Below, piece by piece: positions 8,736 through 16,527 of a DNA stretch of 64,000 nucleotides. The translations under genes and the position numbers were made by a program. The notes beneath the pieces are model-generated. The model saw only the letters and a program-made list of their open reading frames with translations. It searched no databases and was not told the DNA's origin. How positions within the stretch are numbered: the stretch's first letter is position 1; each line of letters starts with the position of its first letter. The stretch spans positions 62,001 to 126,000 of the forward strand of contig JBCBQC010000004.1 in assembly GCA_039820405.1 (NCBI GenBank), written 5' to 3'. Origin of the DNA: CALLVY01 sp937899855. GTDB lineage: Bacteria; Bacteroidota; Bacteroidia; Chitinophagales; Saprospiraceae.

Positions 8736-9152
8736 ATGAAAAACGTTCTCCTGCCTTTTTTCTTGTGTTTGGTCTGCTCTGGCTGCGGCCCCATCGATCA
8801 ATTCTGGCTGAGTGGCTCCCTGCGCATCAGCTCCCGCGAACAGGTGGCCTTCCTCCACCAGCTACGAGCCCATCAACTGCCCGTATCGGAACGGACGATC
8901 GCGATCGTCAAGGACATCCTGATCCAAGAAGAGACCCCGGATTACGTACTCCGCGGCAAGACCGGCTGGGCAGTGGCCATCGAGCCCCACCTCGGCTGAT
9001 ACGTCGGCTGGTTGGAACGAGCGGACGAAGCCTACTTCTTTGCCCTGACGATGGACATTCGGCAGCCGGCCGATGCGGCCCTTCGCCAGACCATCGTACG
9101 ACGGGTATTTCAAGAGATGGGATTGCTAGAGGGGGGCTCCAGGAGCAATTGA
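8736..9152 (+). pseudogene. Remnant of a class D (OXA-type) beta-lactamase
   Basis: A signal/lipobox start (MKNVLLPFFLCLVCSGCG) runs straight into the C-terminal half of a class D beta-lactamase: PIDQFWLSGSLRIS, EQVAFLHQL, then LRGKTGW, the KTG box. The serine nucleophile motif STxK and the SxV and YGN boxes are absent, so an internal deletion has removed the middle. A stop at 8997-8999 replaces what should be Trp in HLG(W)YVGWLER; the frame then continues with YFFALTMDI to a stop at 9150. Two independent lesions mean a dead gene. Its end overlaps the minus-strand gene at 9110. Confidence 0.85.
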
Positions 9153-9757
9153 GCAATGTAGCGGGCCTTGCGCAAGTACGGGGCAAAGGCTGCCGGAGCG
9201 ATCAGTCGTTTGTGGCGGTAAAGAAGGAGAAAGTAGTTGATTCCCTCGACGCTCCAATCGTCGTATTCGCTAAAGTAATCGCGGAAGCGAGGGGAGAGTT
9301 GGTGACGGATCATCTCCTCGTCTGGGCCCCGTAAGAGGTAGTTTTGGGAGAACTGGGGATGGTCTTTAAAGTCGATGTCCTGCATGCCGAAGAAGATGCC
9401 GATTCGGTGGAAAAAGTGTTCGGGACGCATGTTGAATTCGGGGAGGGCAAAGCGTTTGGACTGGAGGAAGAAGACGCTTTGGTGTCGGGTAACCACGGCA
9501 TTACCGGCCTTGATGGTGTAGCGGTAGTCAAAAAGCTGAATGTCCATTTCCCCTTCTTCGTCGCGAAGGTGAAGAATATTGTGAATGCGCTTGCTGAAGC
9601 CCAGGCGAAAAAGACGAAAATCCCGGAGTAGCTTGATCGTACCGTACTCGTCGCGGGCTTCGTAGCTCATACCAAGCCGACTGGCTACCCGTCGCAAGTC
9701 TTCCGGTCGTTTGCGGTTGGGCCGAAAAAGATCTGCTAAGCGCTCGTCGACTTTCAT
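9110..9757 (-). CDS. Hypothetical protein, last gene of the His-repeat exporter operon
   Basis: Unrecognised 215-residue soluble protein with no signal peptide. The start MKVDERLADLFRPNRKRPEDL (ATG 9757) overlaps the stop of the upstream secreted protein by four bases (ATGA), which implies translational coupling. The rest is rich in Arg, Phe and Tyr (MDIQLFDYRYTIKAGN, FFHRIGIFFGMQDIDF). An upstream reading-frame extension was rejected because it lies inside the neighbour. Being coupled to an exporter operon suggests, but does not show, a role with it. Confidence 0.8.
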   Translation of the reverse strand: MKVDERLADLFRPNRKRPEDLRRVASRLGMSYEARDEYGTIKLLRDFRLFRLGFSKRIHNILHLRDEEGEMDIQLFDYRYTIKAGNAVVTRHQSVFFLQSKRFALPEFNMRPEHFFHRIGIFFGMQDIDFKDHPQFSQNYLLRGPDEEMIRHQLSPRFRDYFSEYDDWSVEGINYFLLLYRHKRLIAPAAFAPYLRKARYIAQLLLEPPSSNPIS

Positions 9758-10209
9758 TGGACCAGCTCTACTTCTTCGATGGCGTACATCAGCTTGTTGA
9801 TGTCCGAATCGTTGAGTCGTAAAACACCTTTGATGATGATGGGTTCGGCAGTGTATTCGATCCCCTCTAATGCGGTTACTTCCATCACCGTTTCCGGGCC
9901 GGCCCCACCGCAGAAGAAGCACATGTTGTAGGGATAGGCCGATAGGATAAATTCGTTGTGGCTCTTGTAACCTTCAATGGGAATGATGTAGCCCCTCACT
10001 TGCACCTCCTGCCCTTCGAGGGCCTTTACTTGCTCGCTAAATACGGGTACATCTACCTTAAACCCCATGAGTTCGTCAAACTGCTTTTTGTAGGTAATCT
10101 TGGCTAGGGTTTTCCACAGACTCGGAGTAGCAGCCGTCCCCTCACCCTGAGCCACGAGAGCGGCCGAAGGAAGTGTGGCGATGAGCAAGAGCAAGAGTAG
10201 CCTATTCAT
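9754..10209 (-). CDS. Secreted DUF3299-like protein
   Basis: 151 residues with a cleavable signal peptide (MNRLLLLLLIATLPSAALVAQ). The mature part has VRGYIIPIEGYKSHNEFIL, MCFFCGGAGPETVMEV with a CxxC pair, and IIIKGVLRLND, which resembles the DUF3299 family of periplasmic proteins. Such proteins are found with FtsX-type ABC transporters, here the pair 100 bases upstream on the same strand. The CFFC motif could bind metal or act in thiol chemistry; this is inference. Confidence 0.78.
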   Translation of the reverse strand: MNRLLLLLLIATLPSAALVAQGEGTAATPSLWKTLAKITYKKQFDELMGFKVDVPVFSEQVKALEGQEVQVRGYIIPIEGYKSHNEFILSAYPYNMCFFCGGAGPETVMEVTALEGIEYTAEPIIIKGVLRLNDSDINKLMYAIEEVELVQ

Positions 10210-10309
10210 GGAGTTGGTATTTTTTTAGCGGTCCTTGAGCCCCGGATAAGTAGTCCATGAGCTCCACGTATTCCTCCCGCAAATTAACACATTCCGCTAC
10301 AGCTTTCCT

Positions 10310-11794
10310 TTAAGAAGCTGTTAAAGTATCCGAAATATCAGTTCGGGACGCTTGGAATGCAGGCAAAAGTGCCGCCAGGATACCGATGGCTATGGAGGCG
10401 AAGATCAGCTGAAATTCCTTCGGTAAGAACAGCCAGCCACTAAAAGGATATCGGTAGGCTTCCTCCAGATAAGCAGCTAGCAGGCCCATCCCACCGTGAC
10501 TGAGCAAGAGCCCCAGCAGACAACCCAGCCCGGCCAGTAGGACCCCTTCGGCCAGCAGCAAGAAAAACAGGGTCCCCCGCGAAGCCCCCATCACCCGCAT
10601 CAAAGCCAATTCGTAACGCCGCTCCTTAAGCGAACTGAACAAAGCGATGAAGACACTCAGCGCCGATACCAAAATGATGACGAGCGCTAGGACCCGAAGC
10701 GCCTGGGTACCCACCCCCATCATATCGTAGAGTCGATTGATTTCAATGGCGGGGGTAGCGGCTTGTAAATCCGTATTTTCGTTGATGTTGCGCTGCATGT
10801 TGAGCGCCTGATAACCATGGTTGCGAAACCGCAGTAGTAGGGAAGTAATTTCCTGATCGGGATAGTCGAGAATGGAACCCCTAATCAGCGGCGGCGCGTG
10901 GTCGTGACCCTCGTGCTCGGCGTGGTCGTGACCCCCGTGCTCGGCGTGGTCGTGACCCCCGTGCTCAGCGTGATCGTGACCCTCGTGCTCGGCGTGGTCG
11001 TGACCCTCGTGCTCGGCATGGTCGTGACCCTCGTGCTCGGCATGGTCGTGACCCTCGTGCTCGGCGTGGTCGTGACCCTCGTGCTCGGCGTGGTCGTGAC
11101 CCTCGTGCTCAGCGTGGTCGTGACCCTCGTGCTCGGCATGGTCGTGACCCTCGTGCTCGGCGTGATCGTGATCGTGAACCGCCCACACGCTACGCGTATC
11201 GGTGAGAATCAGCTGATCGATGACCGAACCGGTGAGGTTCAAAATTCCTACCACTACAAAAGGAGCCACATCATCGTGGATCAAATCGTCGTTTTGCACC
11301 AGTCCGTGCGAACTTTGGAAGGTATCACCAATCCGAAGTCCCAATTCGCGAGCCGCTCGTGCCCCCAGCGTCACTTCAAAATTCCTGGACCACAAGCGCC
11401 CCTCCACTAATTCCGCCTCGTAAAAAGCCAAGATGGACGCATCCGTTCCAATGATGCGGTGACTGCGGTAGCTATCGCCCATCGAAAGCGGTATCGCCTC
11501 GGCGATGAGGGGATGCTTGGGATTGAGAAAAGGCCGCGCTTCCTGAACGGAGATGTTGCCCGTGGGACTATCGATGTGATACATGCTACTCAAAATCAGT
11601 TGGAGGGGACTCCCCTTCGCTCCGATCACCAGATCAACTCCGGCCAGGTTCTTCTCAAACTGATCCTCCAACTGTTTTTCGAGCAAAAAAAGTAGGGACA
11701 CCAGACCCGTTCCCAGGGCAAAAAGGAGCAAACTGAGTCCGAGATTGAGCGGTTTGTAGGTCAGGTTTTTCCAACTGAGTCGGAGCAGATTCAT
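10310..11794 (-). CDS. FtsX-type ABC transporter permease with His-rich repeat insert
   Basis: 494-residue permease of the MacB/FtsX type: one N-terminal membrane segment (about 15-40), a large periplasmic domain, then three C-terminal segments (about 365-490; VLALVIILVSALSVFIALF, LMRVMGASRG). Residues about 212-299 are eleven copies of HDHAEHEG/HDHAEHGG, a likely zinc or other transition-metal binding stretch exposed in the periplasm. The start ATG shares a base with the stop of the ATPase gene, so the two are coupled. A zinc-responsive operon of similar make-up is known in Vibrio (zrg, from memory), supporting a metal-related role. Confidence 0.87.
   Translation of the reverse strand: MNLLRLSWKNLTYKPLNLGLSLLLFALGTGLVSLLFLLEKQLEDQFEKNLAGVDLVIGAKGSPLQLILSSMYHIDSPTGNISVQEARPFLNPKHPLIAEAIPLSMGDSYRSHRIIGTDASILAFYEAELVEGRLWSRNFEVTLGARAARELGLRIGDTFQSSHGLVQNDDLIHDDVAPFVVVGILNLTGSVIDQLILTDTRSVWAVHDHDHAEHEGHDHAEHEGHDHAEHEGHDHAEHEGHDHAEHEGHDHAEHEGHDHAEHEGHDHAEHEGHDHAEHGGHDHAEHGGHDHAEHEGHDHAPPLIRGSILDYPDQEITSLLLRFRNHGYQALNMQRNINENTDLQAATPAIEINRLYDMMGVGTQALRVLALVIILVSALSVFIALFSSLKERRYELALMRVMGASRGTLFFLLLAEGVLLAGLGCLLGLLLSHGGMGLLAAYLEEAYRYPFSGWLFLPKEFQLIFASIAIGILAALLPAFQASRTDISDTLTAS
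10897..11160 (-). repeat. Eleven tandem 24-base repeats coding HDHAEHEG
   Basis: Eleven contiguous 24-base units inside the permease gene, each coding an eight-residue His/Asp/Glu block. Units differ only at a few third or single positions; units 2 and 3 (plus-strand order) code HGG instead of HEG. Near identity at DNA level points to recent expansion by slippage and to variable copy number. Confidence 0.95.
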
Positions 11795-12423
11795 CAGCTT
11801 AGGATAATTTTTTGATCAAAACGTTCCTTCAATCGGCCATCGTGGGTAACGATGAGCAGCGCCGCGTTTTCCTCCCGGGCCTGGGCCTCCAAGAGTTGTA
11901 AGACCTCCTCGCAATTGGCATCGTCGAGTGCCGAGGTGGGTTCATCGGCCAGGATGAGTCCCGGCTGGTTGACCAAGGCCCGCGCAATGGCGACGCGCTG
12001 CTGTTCGCCCAGGCTCAGGTTTTCCGGCCGCGCCGAGGCTTTGTGGGGGAGGTTCAATCGCTCAAGCAGGCCTTGACAACGCCGGGCATCGGGACGGATT
12101 CCCGCTAGGCTTTGGGCGAGTAACAGGTTATCGAGTACGCGGAGGGACCGTACAAAATGGGTCTGTTGAAAGACAATGCCAATGTGACGACCGCGAAAAC
12201 GGTCCAGTTCGCTGCCCCGCAACTGCTGTAACTCAGTATCGTCAATTCGGACACTACCCCCCTGAGCCGTACGCAGCCCCCCTAGCAGGTGCAGTAGGGT
12301 CGTTTTTCCACTGCCCGACTGGCCGAGGATCAACTGACTTTCGCCGCGCTGGCAGCCGATATCAGGAAAGCGGAGCACCGCTTGTCCCGGATAGGCAAAG
12401 GTCAAATCTTTACTGGTTAGCAT
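11794..12423 (-). CDS. ABC transporter ATP-binding protein (LolD/MacB type)
   Basis: 209-residue ATPase partner of the downstream FtsX-type permease. Seen: Walker A GQSGSGKTT near 32-40, Q-loop VFQQTHF, signature LSLGEQQR, Walker B LILADEPTSALDD, and switch His in VTHDGR. ATG 12423 (MLTSKDLTFAYPG) was preferred to an ATG six codons upstream because it gives the standard domain start. First gene of a four-gene operon: ATPase, permease, DUF3299-like protein, unknown. Confidence 0.92.
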   Translation of the reverse strand: MLTSKDLTFAYPGQAVLRFPDIGCQRGESQLILGQSGSGKTTLLHLLGGLRTAQGGSVRIDDTELQQLRGSELDRFRGRHIGIVFQQTHFVRSLRVLDNLLLAQSLAGIRPDARRCQGLLERLNLPHKASARPENLSLGEQQRVAIARALVNQPGLILADEPTSALDDANCEEVLQLLEAQAREENAALLIVTHDGRLKERFDQKIILS

Positions 12424-12493
12424 AAGCCTAAAGATAAGCAAGATTGAGGGGAATTGTAACCGATTGGGGATAGGTGGTCCTAATTATTTTAGC

Positions 12494-12501
12494 TAATTTT
12501 G
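12494..12501 (+). promoter_or_regulatory. Possible -7 element for the iron importer operon
   Basis: TAATTTTG matches TAnnTTTG and lies 54 bases before the ATG at 12555. No TTG is seen at the usual distance upstream, so the call is weak. The stretch lies between divergent transporter operons. No clear Fur box was recognised. Confidence 0.35.
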
Positions 12502-12554
12502 TAGCCAATTTAGACAAAATCTAAACAATTCACCACCCGACTAATTTCAGTACC

Positions 12555-13613
12555 ATGAAAAATACTTATCTGTTTTTATTCCTCCTCTTCGGACTCTGGA
12601 GCTGTGGCGGCGGCTCCTCCGATTCACAGTCTGGCGATGGTGCCGGTAATACCAATGCCGATCAGGAGGTCACGGTGTACACCCACCGTCATTACGATAC
12701 CGACCAACAACTCTTTGACGAGTTCGAAAAAGAAAGCGGCATCAAAGTTAAAGTCGTCAACGCAAGTGCCGATGAGTTGATCCAAAAGATGATTGCCGAA
12801 GGCGAACAGTCCCCCGCCGATGTCCTTATCACCGTCGATGCGGGTCGGTTGGTCCGGGCCAAATCCAAAGGCCTCCTACAGTCCATCGAATCGGCTACCC
12901 TCGATCAGAACATTCCCGCCCACCTGCGCGACGGAGAAAAGCAGTGGTTTGGCCTCACCAAACGCGCCCGGATCATCGCCTACCACCCCGACCGCGTCCA
13001 AGCCGAAGAACTGTCGACCTACGAAGCCCTCACCGAAGATCGCTGGAAAGGCAAAGTGCTGATCCGCTCCTCGGGCAACATCTACAACCAGTCCCTCATG
13101 GCCTCCCTCATCGCCAACCTGGGCGAGGAAAAAGCCAAGAGCTGGGCCGAAGGCATCGTCGCCAACCTGGCGCGCGCTCCCAAGGGCAACGACCGCGATC
13201 AGGTAAAAGCCATCGTAGCCGGCGAGGGAGACGTGGCCATCGTCAACACCTACTACATTGGCAAATTGCTCAACTCCAAGGATTCGACGGAGGTCGAAGC
13301 GGGGCAAAGCATCCGCTTGTTTTTCCCCAACGGCGAAGACCGCGGCAGCCACATCAACGTCAGCGGCATTGGCGTAGCCAAAAACGCACCGCACCGCGAC
13401 AATGCCGTCAAGCTGATCGAATTCCTGAGTGGGGTGAAGGCCCAAGAAATTTTTGCCAAGTCCAATTACGAGTATCCCGTCAATCCCTCGGCCCAGGCTT
13501 CCGAATTGCTCCAATCCTGGGGTGCCTTCAAGGAAGATACCCTGCCGCTGAGCAAATTGGGCGAACTCAACCAACAAGCCGTCATCCTCTTCGACCAGGT
13601 GGGCTGGAAATAA
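12555..13613 (+). CDS. Ferric iron ABC transporter substrate-binding lipoprotein
   Basis: 352 residues, FbpA/FutA class. Lipobox LWSC near residue 17 anchors it, followed by a Gly/Ser-rich linker. The mature protein begins EVTVYTHRHYDTD, typical of the class, and has ADVLITVDAGRL, SSGNIYNQSL and NTYYIGKLL, whose adjacent tyrosines are the usual Fe(III) ligands. It should capture ferric iron and hand it to the permease encoded immediately downstream; the permease ATG follows this stop with no gap. Confidence 0.92.
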   Translation: MKNTYLFLFLLFGLWSCGGGSSDSQSGDGAGNTNADQEVTVYTHRHYDTDQQLFDEFEKESGIKVKVVNASADELIQKMIAEGEQSPADVLITVDAGRLVRAKSKGLLQSIESATLDQNIPAHLRDGEKQWFGLTKRARIIAYHPDRVQAEELSTYEALTEDRWKGKVLIRSSGNIYNQSLMASLIANLGEEKAKSWAEGIVANLARAPKGNDRDQVKAIVAGEGDVAIVNTYYIGKLLNSKDSTEVEAGQSIRLFFPNGEDRGSHINVSGIGVAKNAPHRDNAVKLIEFLSGVKAQEIFAKSNYEYPVNPSAQASELLQSWGAFKEDTLPLSKLGELNQQAVILFDQVGWK

Positions 13614-15257
13614 ATGTCCACTTATTCACTGAGGCAGCGGCTCACCCGAACTTGGTACGCCCTCAATCGTTGGGCCGTTTGGGTCTGGATCATTGGGGGC
13701 TTGGTAGCACTGCCCATTCTTACCATTACCGTCAAATTGTGGGATGGCCCCGGTAGCATTTGGCCTCACGTAGTCGACCATCTTTTGCTCGACTACGTGA
13801 GCAATTCATTGCTCTTGAGCGTGGGTTGTATCGCACTGACCTTTGCGATGGGGGTGGCGAGCGCCTGGTACGTCACCCGCTACGAATTTGTGGGGCGCAA
13901 AGTCGCCGAATGGCTGTTGCTCCTGCCCCTGTCCATTCCCTCCTACATCTCGGCCTACGCCTACGCCGGCATCTTCGACTACGGCGGTAGCGTGGAGCGC
14001 CTGGGCGCAGCCCTGGGCTGGACCATCCCCCACCTCGACGTGATGAACATTTACGGACTCGTCCTGGTCCTGAGTAGCTCGCTCTTTCCCTACGTCTACC
14101 TCAGCACCCGGGCCGCCTTTTTGTACCAATCCCAAAACCTACGGGACGCTTCGCGCTTGCTGGGGGCGAGTGAAAGCGCCTTTATCCGTCGCATTGCGCT
14201 CCCACTGGCCCGACCGGCCATCATCGGGGGCTTGGTGCTCGTACTGATGGAAGTGCTCAACGACTACGGCGCGGCGAAGCATTATGGAGTACCAACCTTT
14301 ACCACCGGTATCTTTCGCGCCTGGTTCTCGCTCGAATCGCTAGAGACCGCGGTTTACCTGGCGGCCATCTTGGTGGTCTTGGTGTTCGCCCTCCTGGGGA
14401 TCGAGCGCTGGCAACGGTCGGGAATCAGTTACGTCAGTGGGCACGGGGGACGACGGGGGGCTTGGCGAAAGCCGGTGGCGGGTGGGACCCGCGCGGGGCT
14501 GGTACTGGCGGTGGGCTTGCCCATCCTACTGGGTTTTATCCTCCCCGTTTTACAACTCCTTTATTGGGCTTACCTCACCTTTGCCGAAGTAGCCAAAGCC
14601 GAATTTGGCCTCATCGTGCTCCAAACCATGCTGGTCGCCGGCTTTACCGCCTTGTTTACCACCGGACTGGCCTTTTTACTCATTTACTTTACCAAGTGGA
14701 GTCCCCTGGGCGGAACGCGTTGGATCAGCCGCACCGCCACCCTGGGTTACGCCATTCCCGGTGCCGTGATTGCGCTGGGCGTGATGGTCCCCACCCTGGC
14801 GGTCGACAAATGGCTAGCGGCGCTGTTCCAGAACCAATTCGGCATCTCGCTGGGGCTGCTGCTCAACTGGACCGCCATTGCCCTGGTGTACGCCTACGCG
14901 GTGCGCTTTTTGGCGGTGGCTTACAACCCCCTCGAAGCCAGTACCCTCAAAGTGGGAGCGCACCTGTCGGAATCGGCCCAACTGCTGGGTAATAGCCCCT
15001 GGCGCGCCTTGTGGAACATCGAGTGGCCACTGGTGCGAACGGGGTTCTGGAGTGCCGCCATCCTCGTCTTTGTGGATGTATTAAAGGAATTACCCTTAAC
15101 TTTGATCCTCAAACCTCACGGGATACAGACCCTCGCGGTAAAGGCCTACGAATACGCCAGTGACGAACGCATTGCGGAATCAGCCCTTCCCGCCCTCCTG
15201 ATCGTACTGAGTGGGGTCATTTTTGCCTTGTTGTTCAATAAAACGATCGACCGCTGA
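13614..15257 (+). CDS. Ferric iron ABC transporter permease (FbpB type)
   Basis: 547-residue fused permease with two homologous halves of about six membrane segments each, the usual FbpB layout. Each half has an EAA-like loop for the ATPase: RLLGASESAFIRRIALPLARP in the first (around residue 180) and QLLGNSPWRALWNIEWPLVR in the second (around 460). It starts directly after the binding-protein stop and is followed one base after its own stop by the ATPase. Confidence 0.93.
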   Translation: MSTYSLRQRLTRTWYALNRWAVWVWIIGGLVALPILTITVKLWDGPGSIWPHVVDHLLLDYVSNSLLLSVGCIALTFAMGVASAWYVTRYEFVGRKVAEWLLLLPLSIPSYISAYAYAGIFDYGGSVERLGAALGWTIPHLDVMNIYGLVLVLSSSLFPYVYLSTRAAFLYQSQNLRDASRLLGASESAFIRRIALPLARPAIIGGLVLVLMEVLNDYGAAKHYGVPTFTTGIFRAWFSLESLETAVYLAAILVVLVFALLGIERWQRSGISYVSGHGGRRGAWRKPVAGGTRAGLVLAVGLPILLGFILPVLQLLYWAYLTFAEVAKAEFGLIVLQTMLVAGFTALFTTGLAFLLIYFTKWSPLGGTRWISRTATLGYAIPGAVIALGVMVPTLAVDKWLAALFQNQFGISLGLLLNWTAIALVYAYAVRFLAVAYNPLEASTLKVGAHLSESAQLLGNSPWRALWNIEWPLVRTGFWSAAILVFVDVLKELPLTLILKPHGIQTLAVKAYEYASDERIAESALPALLIVLSGVIFALLFNKTIDR

Positions 15258-15258
15258 G

Positions 15259-16008
15259 ATGGACATTTTAAAAATTTCCGGCCTATCCAAGTCCTACGAC
15301 CGGGGGAAAACCCTGGCCCTCGATGGGGTCAGCCTGCAGTTGCCACGGGGGGCGATTGGGGCTATCGTCGGCGAAAGCGGAAGCGGTAAGACCACGCTAC
15401 TCCGCCTCATTGCCGGACTGGACCGACCGGATGCGGGCCGCATTCAATTGCTCGACCGGGAAGTATCCACCCCCCTTCACCTCCTCCCCCCCCAGCAACG
15501 CCAGACCGGGATGGTCTTTCAGGACTTTGCCCTTTTTCCCCACCTCACCGTTGCCCAAAACATCGCCTACGGACTCGCCAGCGCCGCTCCCCAACGCATC
15601 GCCGAACTGCTCCAGTTGGTTTCGCTCCCCGGCCTTGGCCAACGCTATCCCCACCAGCTCAGTGGGGGCCAGCAGCAACGCGTCGCCATCGCCCGAGCCC
15701 TAGCCCCGGAGCCCACCCTACTCCTGCTCGACGAGCCCTTCAGCAGCCTCGATGCCCTCCTCAAATCGCGCCTCCGCCTCGAAGTCCAGGCCATCCTCCA
15801 AAAAGCCGGTACCTCCGCCCTTTTCATCACCCACGACCCCCAGGACGCCTTCGCCATTGCGGATTACCTCTTCTTCCTCCAAGCGGGCCAGATCGTCGAA
15901 CAAGGGCCCCTAGCCGAGCTGGCGCAAAACGCCCAGAGCGATTACGTCCGCTCCGTCTTCGAAGGGCTCCGCCAATCCGCCAACGGAATCCTACGCCGGC
16001 TTCCTTAG
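15259..16008 (+). CDS. Ferric iron ABC transporter ATP-binding protein (FbpC type)
   Basis: 249-residue ATPase powering the importer. Walker A GESGSGKTT (38-46), Q-loop MVFQDFALFPHLT, signature LSGGQQQR, Walker B LLLLDEPFSSLDA, switch FITHDPQDA. It lacks most of the extra C-terminal domain seen in longer FbpC/PotA proteins. An upstream start would lie inside the permease gene; ATG 15259 gives MDILKISGLSKSYD. The operon ends at the hairpin at 16022. Confidence 0.93.
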   Translation: MDILKISGLSKSYDRGKTLALDGVSLQLPRGAIGAIVGESGSGKTTLLRLIAGLDRPDAGRIQLLDREVSTPLHLLPPQQRQTGMVFQDFALFPHLTVAQNIAYGLASAAPQRIAELLQLVSLPGLGQRYPHQLSGGQQQRVAIARALAPEPTLLLLDEPFSSLDALLKSRLRLEVQAILQKAGTSALFITHDPQDAFAIADYLFFLQAGQIVEQGPLAELAQNAQSDYVRSVFEGLRQSANGILRRLP

Positions 16009-16021
16009 CCGGGCCAAAAGA

Positions 16022-16058
16022 AAAGAGCGGTCGGAACGCGTAGTCCCAACCGCTCTTT
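16022..16058 (+). terminator. Terminator of the iron importer operon
   Basis: AAAGAGCGGT (16022-16031) pairs with ACCGCTCTTT (16049-16058), 17-base loop. It lies 13 bases after the FbpC-type stop. The A-rich flank and T-ended arm would let it work in both directions, facing the DUF779 gene end at 16137. Confidence 0.7.
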
Positions 16059-16136
16059 CGTATCGGTGGCTTGGTTTTTACTGTCTACAGTAGGAGCGAT
16101 GCCAATCATCACCCTTGAGCATGCGTGCCGGAGGCC

Positions 16137-16526
16137 TCAACTCTCACCCAAGCGAGTGGGAGTAAGGTTCTCCAACTCCTCGTCGGTGTAGATGCGCGAG
16201 ACCACGACGAAGCGTAAACCCATTGGAATCTCTAGTGAAAAGCTCGATCCGCGTCCCGGTACCACGTCAATCGTCAATTGGGTGTGTTTCCAATATTCGA
16301 ATTGATCCTGGGATAAGTAAAAATCGCAGCCGTGGATTTGTCCCAGCCAGATATCGGTTTCGTTGAGCATCAACTCTCCCTCGGGAAAACACATGGGGGA
16401 AGAGCCGTCACAACAACCCCCACTCTGGTGGAACATCAGGGGGCCATTTTCGGCGCGCAAACGGTCGATCACCTCCGCGGCGGCGGAGGTGATCAGGACC
16501 CTTGCTATTTTTTCTGTCGTACTCAT
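16137..16526 (-). CDS. DUF779 protein
   Basis: 129 residues, DUF779 family, a small soluble protein habitually encoded next to acetaldehyde-type dehydrogenases. Seen: HQSGGCCDGSSPMCFPEG with three Cys, a possible metal site, and DIWLGQIHGCDFYL. It starts one base after the dehydrogenase stop on the same strand, so the two are co-transcribed. Its biochemical role is not known to me. Confidence 0.88.
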   Translation of the reverse strand: MSTTEKIARVLITSAAAEVIDRLRAENGPLMFHQSGGCCDGSSPMCFPEGELMLNETDIWLGQIHGCDFYLSQDQFEYWKHTQLTIDVVPGRGSSFSLEIPMGLRFVVVSRIYTDEELENLTPTRLGES

Positions 16527-16527
16527 C

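Noticed and set aside
8997..8999. TGA read as Trp (alternative genetic code) in the beta-lactamase remnant
   Set aside because: TGA ends many intact genes here (for example the tail of the LolD-type ATPase), and the remnant also lacks its active-site half.
8675..9334. 219-residue frame overlapping the beta-lactamase remnant
   Set aside because: Its translation is low-complexity Arg/Pro-rich; the other frame carries the class D motifs.
10897..11160. Possible CRISPR or VNTR array
   Set aside because: The 24-base units are contiguous with no spacers and stay in frame inside a coding gene.
10898..11410. Plus-strand frame of repeated VVTLVLG, looking like a membrane repeat protein
   Set aside because: It is the reverse of the His-rich repeat of the permease, whose flanks are clearly FtsX-like.
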